From: Cellulosimicrobium sp. CUA-896
GTDB taxonomy: Bacteria; Actinomycetota; Actinomycetes; Actinomycetales; Cellulomonadaceae
Direction of reading: 5' to 3'
Length of the DNA stretch: 64,000 nucleotides
NCBI RefSeq assembly: GCF_001942335.1
Contig: NZ_MKKH01000004.1
Span: 30,454 to 94,453, forward strand
Shown: positions 36,320 to 44,947 of the stretch, one piece after another
Position numbering within the stretch: position 1 is the stretch's first letter
Layout of the letters: every line of letters starts with the position of its first letter
Program-made: the position numbers and the translations under genes
Notes under the pieces: model-generated
The model's database searches: none
What the model was told of the DNA's origin: nothing
What the model saw: the letters and a program-made list of their open reading frames with translations, nothing else

Positions 36320-37653
36320 TCACGAACGGCCTCGCCCGTCGCGCCGGAGCGACAGGGCCGTCGCCGCGGCGACGGCTCCGGCCTGGACGAGGAAGCACAC
36401 CCCGGCGGTCCCGCCGATCCCGAGGACCGCCGCACGTGCCGCGGCCGCTGCGGCGTCGGGGCCGACCGCCCACGCGGCGGTGAGCACCGTGACGCCGACC
36501 GCGACCACCCCGAGCGCCGTGGACGTCGCGATGACGACCAGTACCTGGCCGACCGCGGCGCCGACGAGCTGCGGGGGCGTCGCGCCGACGCTCAGCGCGA
36601 CGGCCGCCGCGTTCCTGCGCTCGCGGTCCGCCATGACGACGGCGGCGGCGGCGCCGACGAGGGCGACGACGAGCGGCGCGGCGAGCACGACGAGCAGCCC
36701 GTCAGCGCGGGCGGTGCCCGACGAGCTGCCGTCGTCCACGGGACGTGCCGCTGCGGTGGCGGCCCACAACCCGCCGACCAGTGCGATCGCGACGGTCGGC
36801 GGGCCGAGCGGACCGGTGCTGCGCGTCAGCAGCTCGGACGCTGTGCGCGCGCGAGGAACCACGCGGGAGGCGGTTCCGTCGCGACGACGCGGGTCCACCG
36901 GTGGACCGAGGGTGCGACGAAGAGGGGCCCGACCGCGATGAGGACGGCGGCGGCGAGCGGCGCGACCAGCAGCAGCGGGGTCCCGGGGTCGTCCGCGCTG
37001 CGCGCGCTGGTGACCACGCTGGCGAGCGCCACCGACGCGAGCGCGGCCACCGCCAGGCGCCCTGCTCCGACCGTGTCCCGTGCGCGGGTGCGCCTGCCGG
37101 GGGGTTCCGCCCGGGCGGGCCGCCCGGCGCGCCGCGCGGGCCGGAGCCCTGCTGCGGCCGCGAGGACCACGACCACGGCGGTGACGACCGCCGTCGCCGG
37201 GAGGCCGAGCCGCACGTCGACGTCGGCGAGCAGAGGTGTGCCCGCGAGCGACGCACCGACGAGGCGGGGCGCGGTCACGGCGGCGAGCGCTGCTCCCGCC
37301 GACGCGCCCGCCGTCGTGACGACGACGAGCTGGACCAGCGCCGCGGTGGTGACGCCGCCCGGGGTCACGCCGGCGAGGGCCCAGAGCGCGAACCGCCCAC
37401 GCAGCAGCGCCAGCGTCAGCTCGGTCACCGACGCCACCGTCACGACGACGGCGACGGCCGTGAACGCCAGCGCCGTCCCGCTGATGCCGTACAGCGCGAG
37501 CGCGGCGGTCCCCCGGACGTCGCCCGCGGTCACGACGAGGCTCGCGACGAGCCCGGCCGCGCCGCCCGCCGTCGCCGCGACGGCGCCGACACCGGTCCAG
37601 ACCGTCGCCGTCTCGCGGAGCTCGGCGAGGGCCAGGCCGACGACCGCCGTCAC
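36320..37653 (-). CDS. FtsX-like ABC permease
   Basis: About 445 residues of a multi-helix membrane protein rich in Ala and Val, consistent with two FtsX-type membrane modules (one around TELTLALLRGRFALWALAGV, one around DRERRNAAAVALSVGATPPQ). The frame breaks near 36850 (expected WFLARARTASELLTRS, one base lost in a CG run). The GTG start at 37653 overlaps the ATPase stop by four bases. With the MacB/LolD-like ATPase it forms a mechanotransmission-type ABC system; the substrate or target is unknown. Confidence 0.78.
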
Positions 37654-38450
37654 GTGGCGCCCCCGGCCCGGCCGAGCGCGGCGAGCACGCGCTCGGTGGT
37701 GGGGCGCCCGATCTCCTCGACGAGGGAGCCGTCGCGCAGCACGAGGACCCGGTCGGCCGTCGCGGCACCGGCCGCGTCGTGGGTGACCATGAGCACCGAG
37801 CCCCCGGCGTCGACGACCCCGCGCAGGAGTCGCAGCACCTCCGCCGAGGTGCCGGTGTCGAGCGCCCCGGTGGGCTCGTCGGCGAAGACGACGTCGGGCT
37901 CCACGGCGAGAGCCCGGGCGATCGTGACCCGTTGCTGCTGCCCCCCGGAGAGCTGGGCGGGGCGGCGCTCCGCCTGCTCGGCGAGCCCGACGCGTGCGAG
38001 CGCGGCGCTGGCGCGCAGCCGTGCCGCTGCCCGCCGCCCCGCGAGGCGCAGCGGCAGCTCGACGTTCTCCTGCGCCGTCAACGACGAGATCAGGTTGTAC
38101 GACTGGAAGACGAATCCCACGTGCGCACGCCGCAGCAGGGCCAGCTCACGCCGACCGGTCGACGCGAGGTCGTGGCCGAGGACGTCGACGCTGCCGGTCG
38201 TGAGCGTCTCGAGGCCGGCGAGGCACGCGAGGAGGGTCGACTTCCCCGACCCGCTCGGACCGACGACAGCCACCATCTCGCCCCGCCGGAGCGTCAGGGA
38301 GACCGCGCGGACGGCGACGACCTCGGCGAGGCCGTCCGGGAACGTCTTGCCGACGTCCCGCGCCACGACCGTCGCGCCGGCCGTCCGGTCCCCTGCCGGG
38401 GCTGGCGCGCTGCCGGCGAGGAGACCTGGGCCGGGGGTCCGTGGTCTCAA
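37650..38450 (-). CDS. MacB/LolD-type ABC ATPase
   Basis: A 266-residue ATPase with Walker A (GPSGSGKSTLL), the family-specific FVFQSYNLISSLTAQENVEL, signature (LSGGQQQR), Walker B (VVFADEPTGALD) and H-loop (LMVTHD). The reading frame opens with TTG at 38450, whose TTGA overlaps a TGA that would end the upstream SLAC1 gene after repair; an internal start closer to VVARDVGKTF is possible. It powers the downstream FtsX-like permease. Such pairs in actinobacteria often act in antimicrobial-peptide resistance or envelope control. Confidence 0.87.
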   Translation of the reverse strand: MRPRTPGPGLLAGSAPAPAGDRTAGATVVARDVGKTFPDGLAEVVAVRAVSLTLRRGEMVAVVGPSGSGKSTLLACLAGLETLTTGSVDVLGHDLASTGRRELALLRRAHVGFVFQSYNLISSLTAQENVELPLRLAGRRAAARLRASAALARVGLAEQAERRPAQLSGGQQQRVTIARALAVEPDVVFADEPTGALDTGTSAEVLRLLRGVVDAGGSVLMVTHDAAGAATADRVLVLRDGSLVEEIGRPTTERVLAALGRAGGAT

Positions 38451-39445
38451 GCGACCACCGTCGCGCTCGGATGCCGGCGGTCGCCAGCCGGACGGACCCG
38501 GTGGCGACCGTCGCGACGAGCGCCGTCGCGGCGATCACCGCGACCCACGCCGCCGCCGTCGCGGGCCCGCTCCCCCCCGGGGCGGTGAGGAGCCGCACGG
38601 CGTAGCTCGCGCTCGCCGCAGCGGTGAAGGTCAGCGCCCAGAAGCCGACGGCGAACGTGGTGATGAGGTACCTGCGCACCATGAAGAGGTGGGGAAGGAG
38701 CAGGGCGACCATGGTGGCGCCGAGGACGGTGTGGACCACGGACGGCTCACCGTCCGTGATCGCCCACCAGGCGTTCCCCGCGACCGCCGGCGGGGCCGAG
38801 AAGATCGCGAAGGTCGGCACCAGCGGCCCCGGGACCGCCGGCCCCGTCGCGAACCGCAGCAGGAGCGCGGACCCGACGAGCACCCAGAACAGCACCCCGA
38901 CGGCGAAGAAGCCGACGGCCCACTGCCGCTGACCCACCACGCGAGCGACTGCGCGGTGAGCAGGGTCGCCGCCACCGTGGGCAGCAGGTAGCCCCCGTGC
39001 AACGATCCCGGGTCGCGCGGCGACGTCAGCAGCGAGGCGACGAACCACGCGCCGAAGACCGTCGAGGCGCCGGCCGTGGCCCACACCGCGACGGCGGACG
39101 CGGTGGGGACCACGGGGGCCAGGTGAGCCGCCAGCAGCGACCCGACGACGGGGTACAGGGCTCCGAAGGGACCCAGCACCGGCGACCGGAGGTCCGCCGT
39201 CACGGTCCTCACGCCGCCGGCCCCGGCGAGGTAGCGCACGACGACGACCACCCACGCGACCGCTGCCGCGATCCACAGGACCTCGCCGACGACGCCGGGA
39301 GCGCCGAGCGACGACGCGGCGACCGTCCAGGTGCCGGCGATCCCGGCGGTCCCGAACGCGATGCCGACGACGTTCAACGGCACGCGCGCCGGCGCCGGGC
39401 CGCGGGAGGCGCAGGAGCCGGCGGGGTCGGCGAGGTCGAGATCAT
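38447..39445 (-). CDS. SLAC1/TehA-family membrane transporter
   Basis: About 332 residues, ten-helix type. N-terminal VPLNVVGIAFGTAGIAGTW and the C-terminal half (QWAVGFFAVGVLFWVLVGSA, then FMVRRYLITTFAVGFWALTF) match the SLAC1/TehA family of anion or organic-acid channels. Three breaks are inferred: near 39390, joining a Pro/Ala leader from ATG 39445 (overlapping the SDR stop as ATGA); near 38942 (one G lost, expected LAWWGQRQWAVGFF); and near 38470 before a TGA at 38447. The start and end therefore depend on repair. It sits in a run of 4-base-overlapping genes. Confidence 0.72.
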
Positions 39446-40145
39446 GCGAGCCTCCCCCCGCCGTCGACGTGCAGGGTCGTCCCGGTGAGGAACGGGTTGG
39501 TCAGCGCCAGCAGCACCACCTGCGCGACGTCCCCGGGCGAGCCGACACGGCCCGCCGGGTAGGACGCGGCCGTCGCCTCGAGGAAGCGCTGCTTGCCCTC
39601 GGCGCCGAGACCGTCCCACGAGCCGGAGTCGACGATGCCGGGAGAGACGGAGACGACGCGGATCGGTGCGAGCTCGATCGCGAGCGCGTCGGCCAGTCCC
39701 TCCGCGGCGCGGTTCGCGGTCGCCATCACGACGAGCTCCGGGCCTGGTCGGCTGGACACCACGCCCGAGAACAGGACGATCACGCCGTCCTGCGGCATCG
39801 CGGGGGCGAAGTGCTTCGCCAGCAGGACGGGGCCGACGACCTTCGCGTCCAGCGCGCGACGCACGCGGTCGGCGTCGAGCGTCGTCACGGGCCCGTTGGC
39901 GTGGTCGGCCGCGAGGACGACGAGGCCGTCCACAGGGCCGAGCTCCTGCGCCGCACGGGCGATGGAGCTCTCGTCGGCCAGGTCGACGGCGATCGTGCGA
40001 CCGCCGTCCGGCGCCGTGATCGCCTCCGGCCGACGGCCCGCCATGACGACCTCCGCCCCCTCCCCGGCGGCGCGCCCGGCGATCTCGTGCCCGATGCCGG
40101 ACGCGCCGCGACGAGGAGGATCCGCTTGCCGGCCAGCGTGGTCAT
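39442..40145 (-). CDS. Atypical short-chain dehydrogenase/reductase
   Basis: About 234 residues with a Rossmann fold. After repair of a one-G loss near 40109 the nucleotide motif reads LLVAGASGIGHEIAG, and the C-terminus (IRVVSVSPGIVDSGSW, then LTGTTLHVDGGGRL) is typical of SDRs. The usual catalytic Tyr-x3-Lys is not present: the aligned segment is MATANRAAEGL, with Met and Asn in those places. A divergent SDR branch with this change is known, but activity is uncertain. It is coupled by ATGA overlaps to PEBP upstream and SLAC1 downstream. Confidence 0.82.
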
Positions 40146-40660
40146 CGCCGGCCGATCACGGTGATCTCACCGCGCGCGATCACGTGGGAGAGGATGTTGA
40201 ACGACACGAACGCCGGGGTGGCCTCCGAGTCCAGGCCGAGCTCCTTGACGCTCGCGACGTCGAGCGCCTGCACCGCGATCGAGTAGTGGTCCGTCGCGCC
40301 GACGGGGGGTGCGGAGCCGATGAACTGCGCCGCCCGCGCGTCGTTCCGGACCGTCCACGCGGCACCCGGCAGCACGCTCACGCCGGCAGGGAGGTCGGTG
40401 ACGTCGGCGGGGAGGTCGACGACCATCCAGTGCCAGAACCCCGACGGGGTGGGCGCCTGCGGGTCGTAGACGGTCACGACGAAGCTCTTCGTGCCGTCCG
40501 GCGCGCCCGACCAGCTGAGCTGGGGCGAGCGGTCCTCGCCGCCGGGGACGCCGAACATCGCCGAGTACTGGGCGGGGGCGAACTCGCCGCCGTCCGCCAC
40601 GTCGCTGCTGGTCAGGGCGAGCGTCGGGACGGCCGGGAGGTGGTCGAAGGGTGTGGACAT
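40142..40660 (-). CDS. YbhB/YbcL-type phosphatidylethanolamine-binding protein (PEBP)
   Basis: A 172-residue protein of the bacterial Raf-kinase-inhibitor-like family. It shows the anion-pocket motifs (SPQLSWSGAPDGTKSFVVTV, YDPQAPTPSGFWHWMVVDLP) and a C-terminal beta strand with Ile-rich end. There is no signal peptide, so it is cytoplasmic. The function of bacterial members is poorly defined. It starts at ATG 40660, and its stop overlaps the SDR start by four bases. Confidence 0.9.
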   Translation of the reverse strand: MSTPFDHLPAVPTLALTSSDVADGGEFAPAQYSAMFGVPGGEDRSPQLSWSGAPDGTKSFVVTVYDPQAPTPSGFWHWMVVDLPADVTDLPAGVSVLPGAAWTVRNDARAAQFIGSAPPVGATDHYSIAVQALDVASVKELGLDSEATPAFVSFNILSHVIARGEITVIGRR

Positions 40661-40750
40661 GATCTCTCCTCGTGGTGGTGGGGATGGCTGGGCGAACGGG
40701 TGATGGGGTGGGACGACGGTGGTCCGTCGGGCCGCCGGGCGGCGGCGTCG

Positions 40751-41797
40751 TCACTCGTCGGAGACGACGACCTTCCCGATGCTGCGGCCGGACTCGACGA
40801 TCCGGTGGGCCGCGAGCAGGTGCTCGGGGTCGAGCGGCGAGAGCCGCTCGGTCGCGGTCGTGCGGACGAGTCCCTCGTCGACGAGCTCCGCGACGTGGTC
40901 GAGGATGCGGTGCTGCTCGATCATGTCGGCGGCGTGGTGCATCGACCGGGCGAACATGAACTCCCAGTGCCAGGACAGCGCCTTGCTCTTGAGGCTCACG
41001 ACGTCGAGGTGGTGGGGGTCGTCGATCGCGACGACCTGGCCGAAGGGCTTGGCGATGCGGACGTACGCCTCCACCGCGCCGGGCTTCGCCGACGCCGCGG
41101 TGAAGATCCAGTCCACCCCGTCGGGGGCGGCGGACAGCACGTTCGCCGCGAGGTCCCCGTGGTGGTCGACGACGGCGTCCGCGCCGAGCGACGTCACCCA
41201 CGCCTGGGACTCGGGTCGCGAGGCCGTGCCGATCACGCGCACGCCCGGGGCGAGGACCTTGGCGAGCTGGATCATGATCGACCCGACACCGCCGGCAGCA
41301 CCCACGACGAGGAGGGTGCCCGCGCTCGTCGCCGTCAGGCGGAGCTTGTGGAAGAGCGCCTCGTAGGCGGTGAGCGTCGTCAGCGGCAGGGCCGCGGCGT
41401 CCGCCCACCCGAGCGACGCGGGCTTGCGGCCGACGATCCGCTCGTCGACGGCGTGGAGCTGCGAGTTCGTCCCCGGGCGGTCCAGCGCGCCGGCGTAGTA
41501 GACGTGGTCGCCGACGTCGAAGAGCGTCACCGCCTCGCCCTTCGCGGTCACGACCCCGGCGGCGTCGTAGCCGAGGACGCGGAAGCCGTGCGCCCCGGCG
41601 TGGGCGCGCTGTTTCACGTCGACGGGGTTCACGCTCACGGCGCGCACCTCGACGAGCAGGTCGTGCGGGCCGACGTGCGGACGGGGCACCGCGCGCTCGA
41701 CGAGCGCGGCGGGGTCGTCGGCAGGGCGGGACGCGGTGTACCCGATCGCTCGCATGAGCGTCGGCGCGGAGGACCGCGGTGCAGTGGTCTCGGTCAT
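40751..41797 (-). CDS. Zinc-type alcohol dehydrogenase-like quinone oxidoreductase
   Basis: A 348-residue medium-chain dehydrogenase/reductase. GroES-like N-terminal domain (VSVNPVDVKQRAHAG, then LGYDAAGVV), NADPH-binding motif VVGAAGGVGSIMIQLAK, and no structural zinc cysteines, as in the quinone oxidoreductase branch. It probably reduces quinones or enones. It is intact in one frame, starts at ATG 41797 after GAGGAACG, and lies 55 bases after the royal-jelly-like gene and 90 bases before PEBP in the same direction. Confidence 0.9.
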   Translation of the reverse strand: MTETTAPRSSAPTLMRAIGYTASRPADDPAALVERAVPRPHVGPHDLLVEVRAVSVNPVDVKQRAHAGAHGFRVLGYDAAGVVTAKGEAVTLFDVGDHVYYAGALDRPGTNSQLHAVDERIVGRKPASLGWADAAALPLTTLTAYEALFHKLRLTATSAGTLLVVGAAGGVGSIMIQLAKVLAPGVRVIGTASRPESQAWVTSLGADAVVDHHGDLAANVLSAAPDGVDWIFTAASAKPGAVEAYVRIAKPFGQVVAIDDPHHLDVVSLKSKALSWHWEFMFARSMHHAADMIEQHRILDHVAELVDEGLVRTTATERLSPLDPEHLLAAHRIVESGRSIGKVVVSDE

Positions 41798-41852
41798 GAT
41801 GGACGTTCCTCTCCAGGTGTGGTGCCCGACGGGCACGGGGCGACGGTCCGGC

Positions 41853-42961
41853 TCAGGAGGCCGTCGGTCCGCCCTCGCTCGGTGGCGACAGGCGGACCGG
41901 ACGCGCACCGACGGGGGTGCGGACGATCAGGTAGGGCGGGACGCGGTCGTCCGCGCCGTTGAACAGCGGGGTGCGCGGGAGCTGGTTGACGCTCACGTAG
42001 AGGTACCCGTCCGCCGCCAGCGACAGCGTGTCCGGCCACAGCAGGTCGGGCCCGTGCAGCACCGTGCTCCAGGTGCCGTCGGACGACCGCCTCAGGACCG
42101 CCGAGTGCTCCCACGCGGTGGCGTACAGGCGCCGTCGGCGTCCGTCTCCAGCCCGTCGGAGGCGCCCTTGTCCCCGAGGTCGGACACGTGCTCCGCCACG
42201 GCGGAGTCGTCGAGGCCCCGGTCACGCAGGACGTCCGTGCACACCGAGTACAGGCGGCGGCTCGACAGCGGGCAGTAGTAGAGCCTCGTCCCGTCCGGGC
42301 TCAGGGCGATCCCGTCCGCCCCGACGGAGTAGCCGGGCCGCACGACGCCCTGCACGACGGCGCGGAACTGATCGACGGCCTGGGTCGAGGAGTGGCCCCG
42401 CAGCCTCGACCACGACTCGCCGGTCCCGAGGTCGACCACGATGAGCGCTCCGACGGCCTGCGAGTCGGTCACGTACGCGAAGCCCGCGGAGCCGCGCGAG
42501 AGGTCGAACCGCACGTCGTTGAGGTAGGTCGTGGGGGTCATGGCGGCGGTCGGCCGGATCACGCGGACGATCCGGTCCGTGGCGAGGTCCACCTCGACCA
42601 GCTTGGCGCCGCCCGGGATCACCGGCCCGAACGACGGGGCTCCGGTGTCGAGCAGCCAGAGCCGCCCGGCCGGGTCGACCACGACGCTCTGCACCGACAC
42701 GAGCTGGTCGTGCGGGTCCTCCGTGCCGGTCCACCGGTTCACGTCCACGTCGGGGTAGGGCCTCGCCTCGCCGTCGACGATCTCGGCGACCGTGAAGGGG
42801 ACGTCGTCCCCCCAGCGCGGGAACGAGACGAACACTCGTCCGTCGTCCGCGACGGTCACTCCCGTCGGCATGCTGCCCGAGAGGGCCGCGACCACCTCGT
42901 AGTCGTCGTCCACCCACGATCCGAGCGGTGCGGATCCGAGCGGTGCGTCGGTCATTGCCAT
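41853..42961 (-). CDS. Royal-jelly/yellow-like beta-propeller protein
   Basis: About 370 residues resembling the bacterial L-dopachrome tautomerase-related/MRJP family: VSVQSVVVDPAGRLWLLDTG, YLNDVRFDLSRGSAGFAYVT and ADGIALSPDGTRLYYCPLSS are characteristic. No signal peptide is evident, so a cytoplasmic six-bladed propeller is likely; the enzymatic role is unproven in bacteria. The frame breaks near 42133 (one C lost; expected DADGRLYATAWEHSAV). ATG 42961 is favoured by AGAGGAGG seven bases upstream; ATG 42955 is the alternative. Confidence 0.83.
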
Positions 42962-43053
42962 GTCGGGCCTCCTCTCCCCGGGGGCGGACCTGGTCCGGCC
43001 GCCCTCCGCCGGCCCTCCGGCGCGTCATCGGTGCGGCCGGAGCGACCTGGAGA

Positions 43054-43927
43054 TCACGCTAGGAAGCCGGGGACGACGGCGCCTGGCCCTCCCGAGGACA
43101 CCCTCGCGAGCGCAGCCGGAGCCGACGTCCGCGCTCGTGCCCGCTCGAGGGCTGCCGCCGACGGCGTCCCGTCGGCGGCGTGGTAGCTGAAGAGGAGGTG
43201 GCCCGGCGACCCGGAGACCTCGAGCACGGTGAGCTCCAGGGGAAGAGGGCCGACGCCGGCCACCCGGTGCTCGACGGTGCCGCCCGTCATCGGCCCGACG
43301 TCGTGCCGCTCCCACACCTCGCGGAAGTGCGGGTCGGCCATGAGCGCCGTCCGGACGGCGACGGACCGCGGGTCGTCGTCGCGTGCGGACGTCCGGAGCC
43401 ACCCCGCGACGGCGGTCGCCGTCTCCCCCCACCGGGGCTGCGCACGGCGTCGCGGGTCGAGGTAGAGGCCGGTGGCGACGTTCGCCCCGGGGACGAACGC
43501 GCCGTCGCTCAGCTCGCCGGCGAGCGCGTTCGTCACGACGACGTCCAGGTTCGGGTCGTGACGTACGCAGGGACGTGCGCCATGAGATCCAGCAGCGGCC
43601 GGACGAGCGGGACGACCGCGCGCGGGTCGGGCGGGCCGCGGCGACGCCGGACGCGAGTCGCCGCATGTGGGCCAGCCCCGCGTCCCCGACGCCCAGGGCG
43701 CTCGCGAGAGCCGCGAGCACCTGGTCGGTCGGATGACGGTCCCGGCCCTGCTCGAGCCGCTGGTAGTACTCCGGGCTGATGCACGCGAGCGCGGCCAGCT
43801 CCTCCCGGCGCAGGCCCGGGACGCGTCGGGGCCGCCCGTGCACGAGGCCGGCGTCGTCCGCACGGAGCAGGCCGCGGCGCGTCCGGAGGTAGTCCGCCAG
43901 CGTCGGTCCGGTCGCGGCGGCGCTCAT
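43054..43927 (-). CDS. XRE-family regulator with MmyB-like ligand domain, copy 1
   Basis: About 291 residues: a helix-turn-helix (LADYLRTRRGLL, then VPGLRREELAALACISPEYY and RLEQGRDRHPTDQVLAALA) followed by the MmyB-like ligand-binding domain (VVTNALAGELSDGAFVPGAN, then DPHFREVWERHDV). Two breaks, near 43640 and near 43561, place the middle segment (PLVRPLLDLMAHVPAYV) in a third frame. Its start overlaps the stop of the paralogous regulator upstream (ATGA). It probably controls the oxidoreductase genes downstream or itself. Confidence 0.82.
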
Positions 43928-44763
43928 GCGACGTCGGCGGTGGCCCGCGGCGCCGCGCCCGCGACCACGTCGGTGAACGTGGCGACCGACGCGGTCGAGC
44001 GCAGGTCCGGGACGACGACGGTCACGGTCCACCCGGGTGTGCGCGGGACGTGGAAGGTATGGATCAGAAGGTCGACGGCGCCGCGCCCCTCGACCTGCTG
44101 CCGGAACGGCCGGAAGTAGGACGGGTGCGCCTCGTGCCGGGCCCAGATCCGGCGGAAGTCGTCGTCGCGGCCCGCCAGGTCCGCGACCAGGGAGCGCAGG
44201 CGCGGGTCGTCCGGGTCGGACCGGAACCTCAGCGCCGCCACCACGCGCCGGGCGCAGTCCTCCCAGCTCTCCAGGCCCCGCCGCATCCGAGGGCCGAACA
44301 CGCTGATCACGAGGTTCGACCCGACGCCCCACTCCCCCGCGCTGAGCACCCGGGCGGCCGAGCTGGAGGCGAGGATGTCGAACGTGCTGTCGGCGACGAA
44401 CGCGGCCTGCGCGGCGTACGGCGCGAGCAGCTCCTCGGCCTGGTGCGCGCCGGCTGCCGAGGGCGCCGGTGGAACTCCGGCGCTCTCGCGGGCGACGAGC
44501 CGCGACATGTACGCCGCGCCGTCCTCGCCGACCCGCAGGGCGCGCGCGAGAGCCTGGACGACCTGCCCCGACGGCGCGCGGTCCCGTCCCTGCTCGAGAC
44601 GCAGGTAGTACTGCGGGGAGATGCCGGCCAGCCGCGCCACCTCCTCCCGGCGCAGCCCGGGCACGCGGCGCCGTCCACCGGCCCGTATCCCGGCGGCCTC
44701 GGGTGAGAGGGCTGATCGGCGGGCGCGCAGGAAGTCTCCGAGCGGAGGGGCCGTATGGTTCAT
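43924..44763 (-). CDS. XRE-family regulator with MmyB-like ligand domain, copy 2
   Basis: 279 residues, intact. The helix-turn-helix (VPGLRREEVARLAGISPQYY, RLEQGRDRAPSGQVVQALA) is nearly the same as in copy 1, so the pair arose by tandem duplication. The ligand domain (VADSTFDILASSSAARVLSA, then DDDFRRIWARHEAHPS) has diverged strongly. It is the first gene of the long leftward run and is divergent from the LuxR regulator; the 184-base gap between them holds two GGTCGAA(T/C)GACC elements. Confidence 0.9.
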   Translation of the reverse strand: MNHTAPPLGDFLRARRSALSPEAAGIRAGGRRRVPGLRREEVARLAGISPQYYLRLEQGRDRAPSGQVVQALARALRVGEDGAAYMSRLVARESAGVPPAPSAAGAHQAEELLAPYAAQAAFVADSTFDILASSSAARVLSAGEWGVGSNLVISVFGPRMRRGLESWEDCARRVVAALRFRSDPDDPRLRSLVADLAGRDDDFRRIWARHEAHPSYFRPFRQQVEGRGAVDLLIHTFHVPRTPGWTVTVVVPDLRSTASVATFTDVVAGAAPRATADVA

Positions 44764-44840
44764 CGTCGTCTCCCGTCAGGTCGAACCGAACGGGCCTCCT
44801 CGCCCACCCTCAGGGTCCTCGACGCGGGACACGGCACGGT

Positions 44841-44910
44841 ATCGGTCGAATGACCCTCGCCGACGCCGTCACCAGCACATATCCTTCCCCCACGCATCGG
44901 TCGAACGACC
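44841..44910. promoter_or_regulatory. Two copies of a GGTCGAAYGACC element in the XRE/LuxR gap
   Basis: ATCGGTCGAATGACC (44841-44855) and ATCGGTCGAACGACC (44896-44910) differ at one base and start 55 bases apart. Each core is a small palindrome (GGTCG/CGACC around AA or AT). Their position suggests binding sites for one of the flanking regulators. Confidence 0.65.
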
Positions 44911-44947
44911 ATCACGGTCGACGAGGGCACCGCGGAGGTGGGCACCC

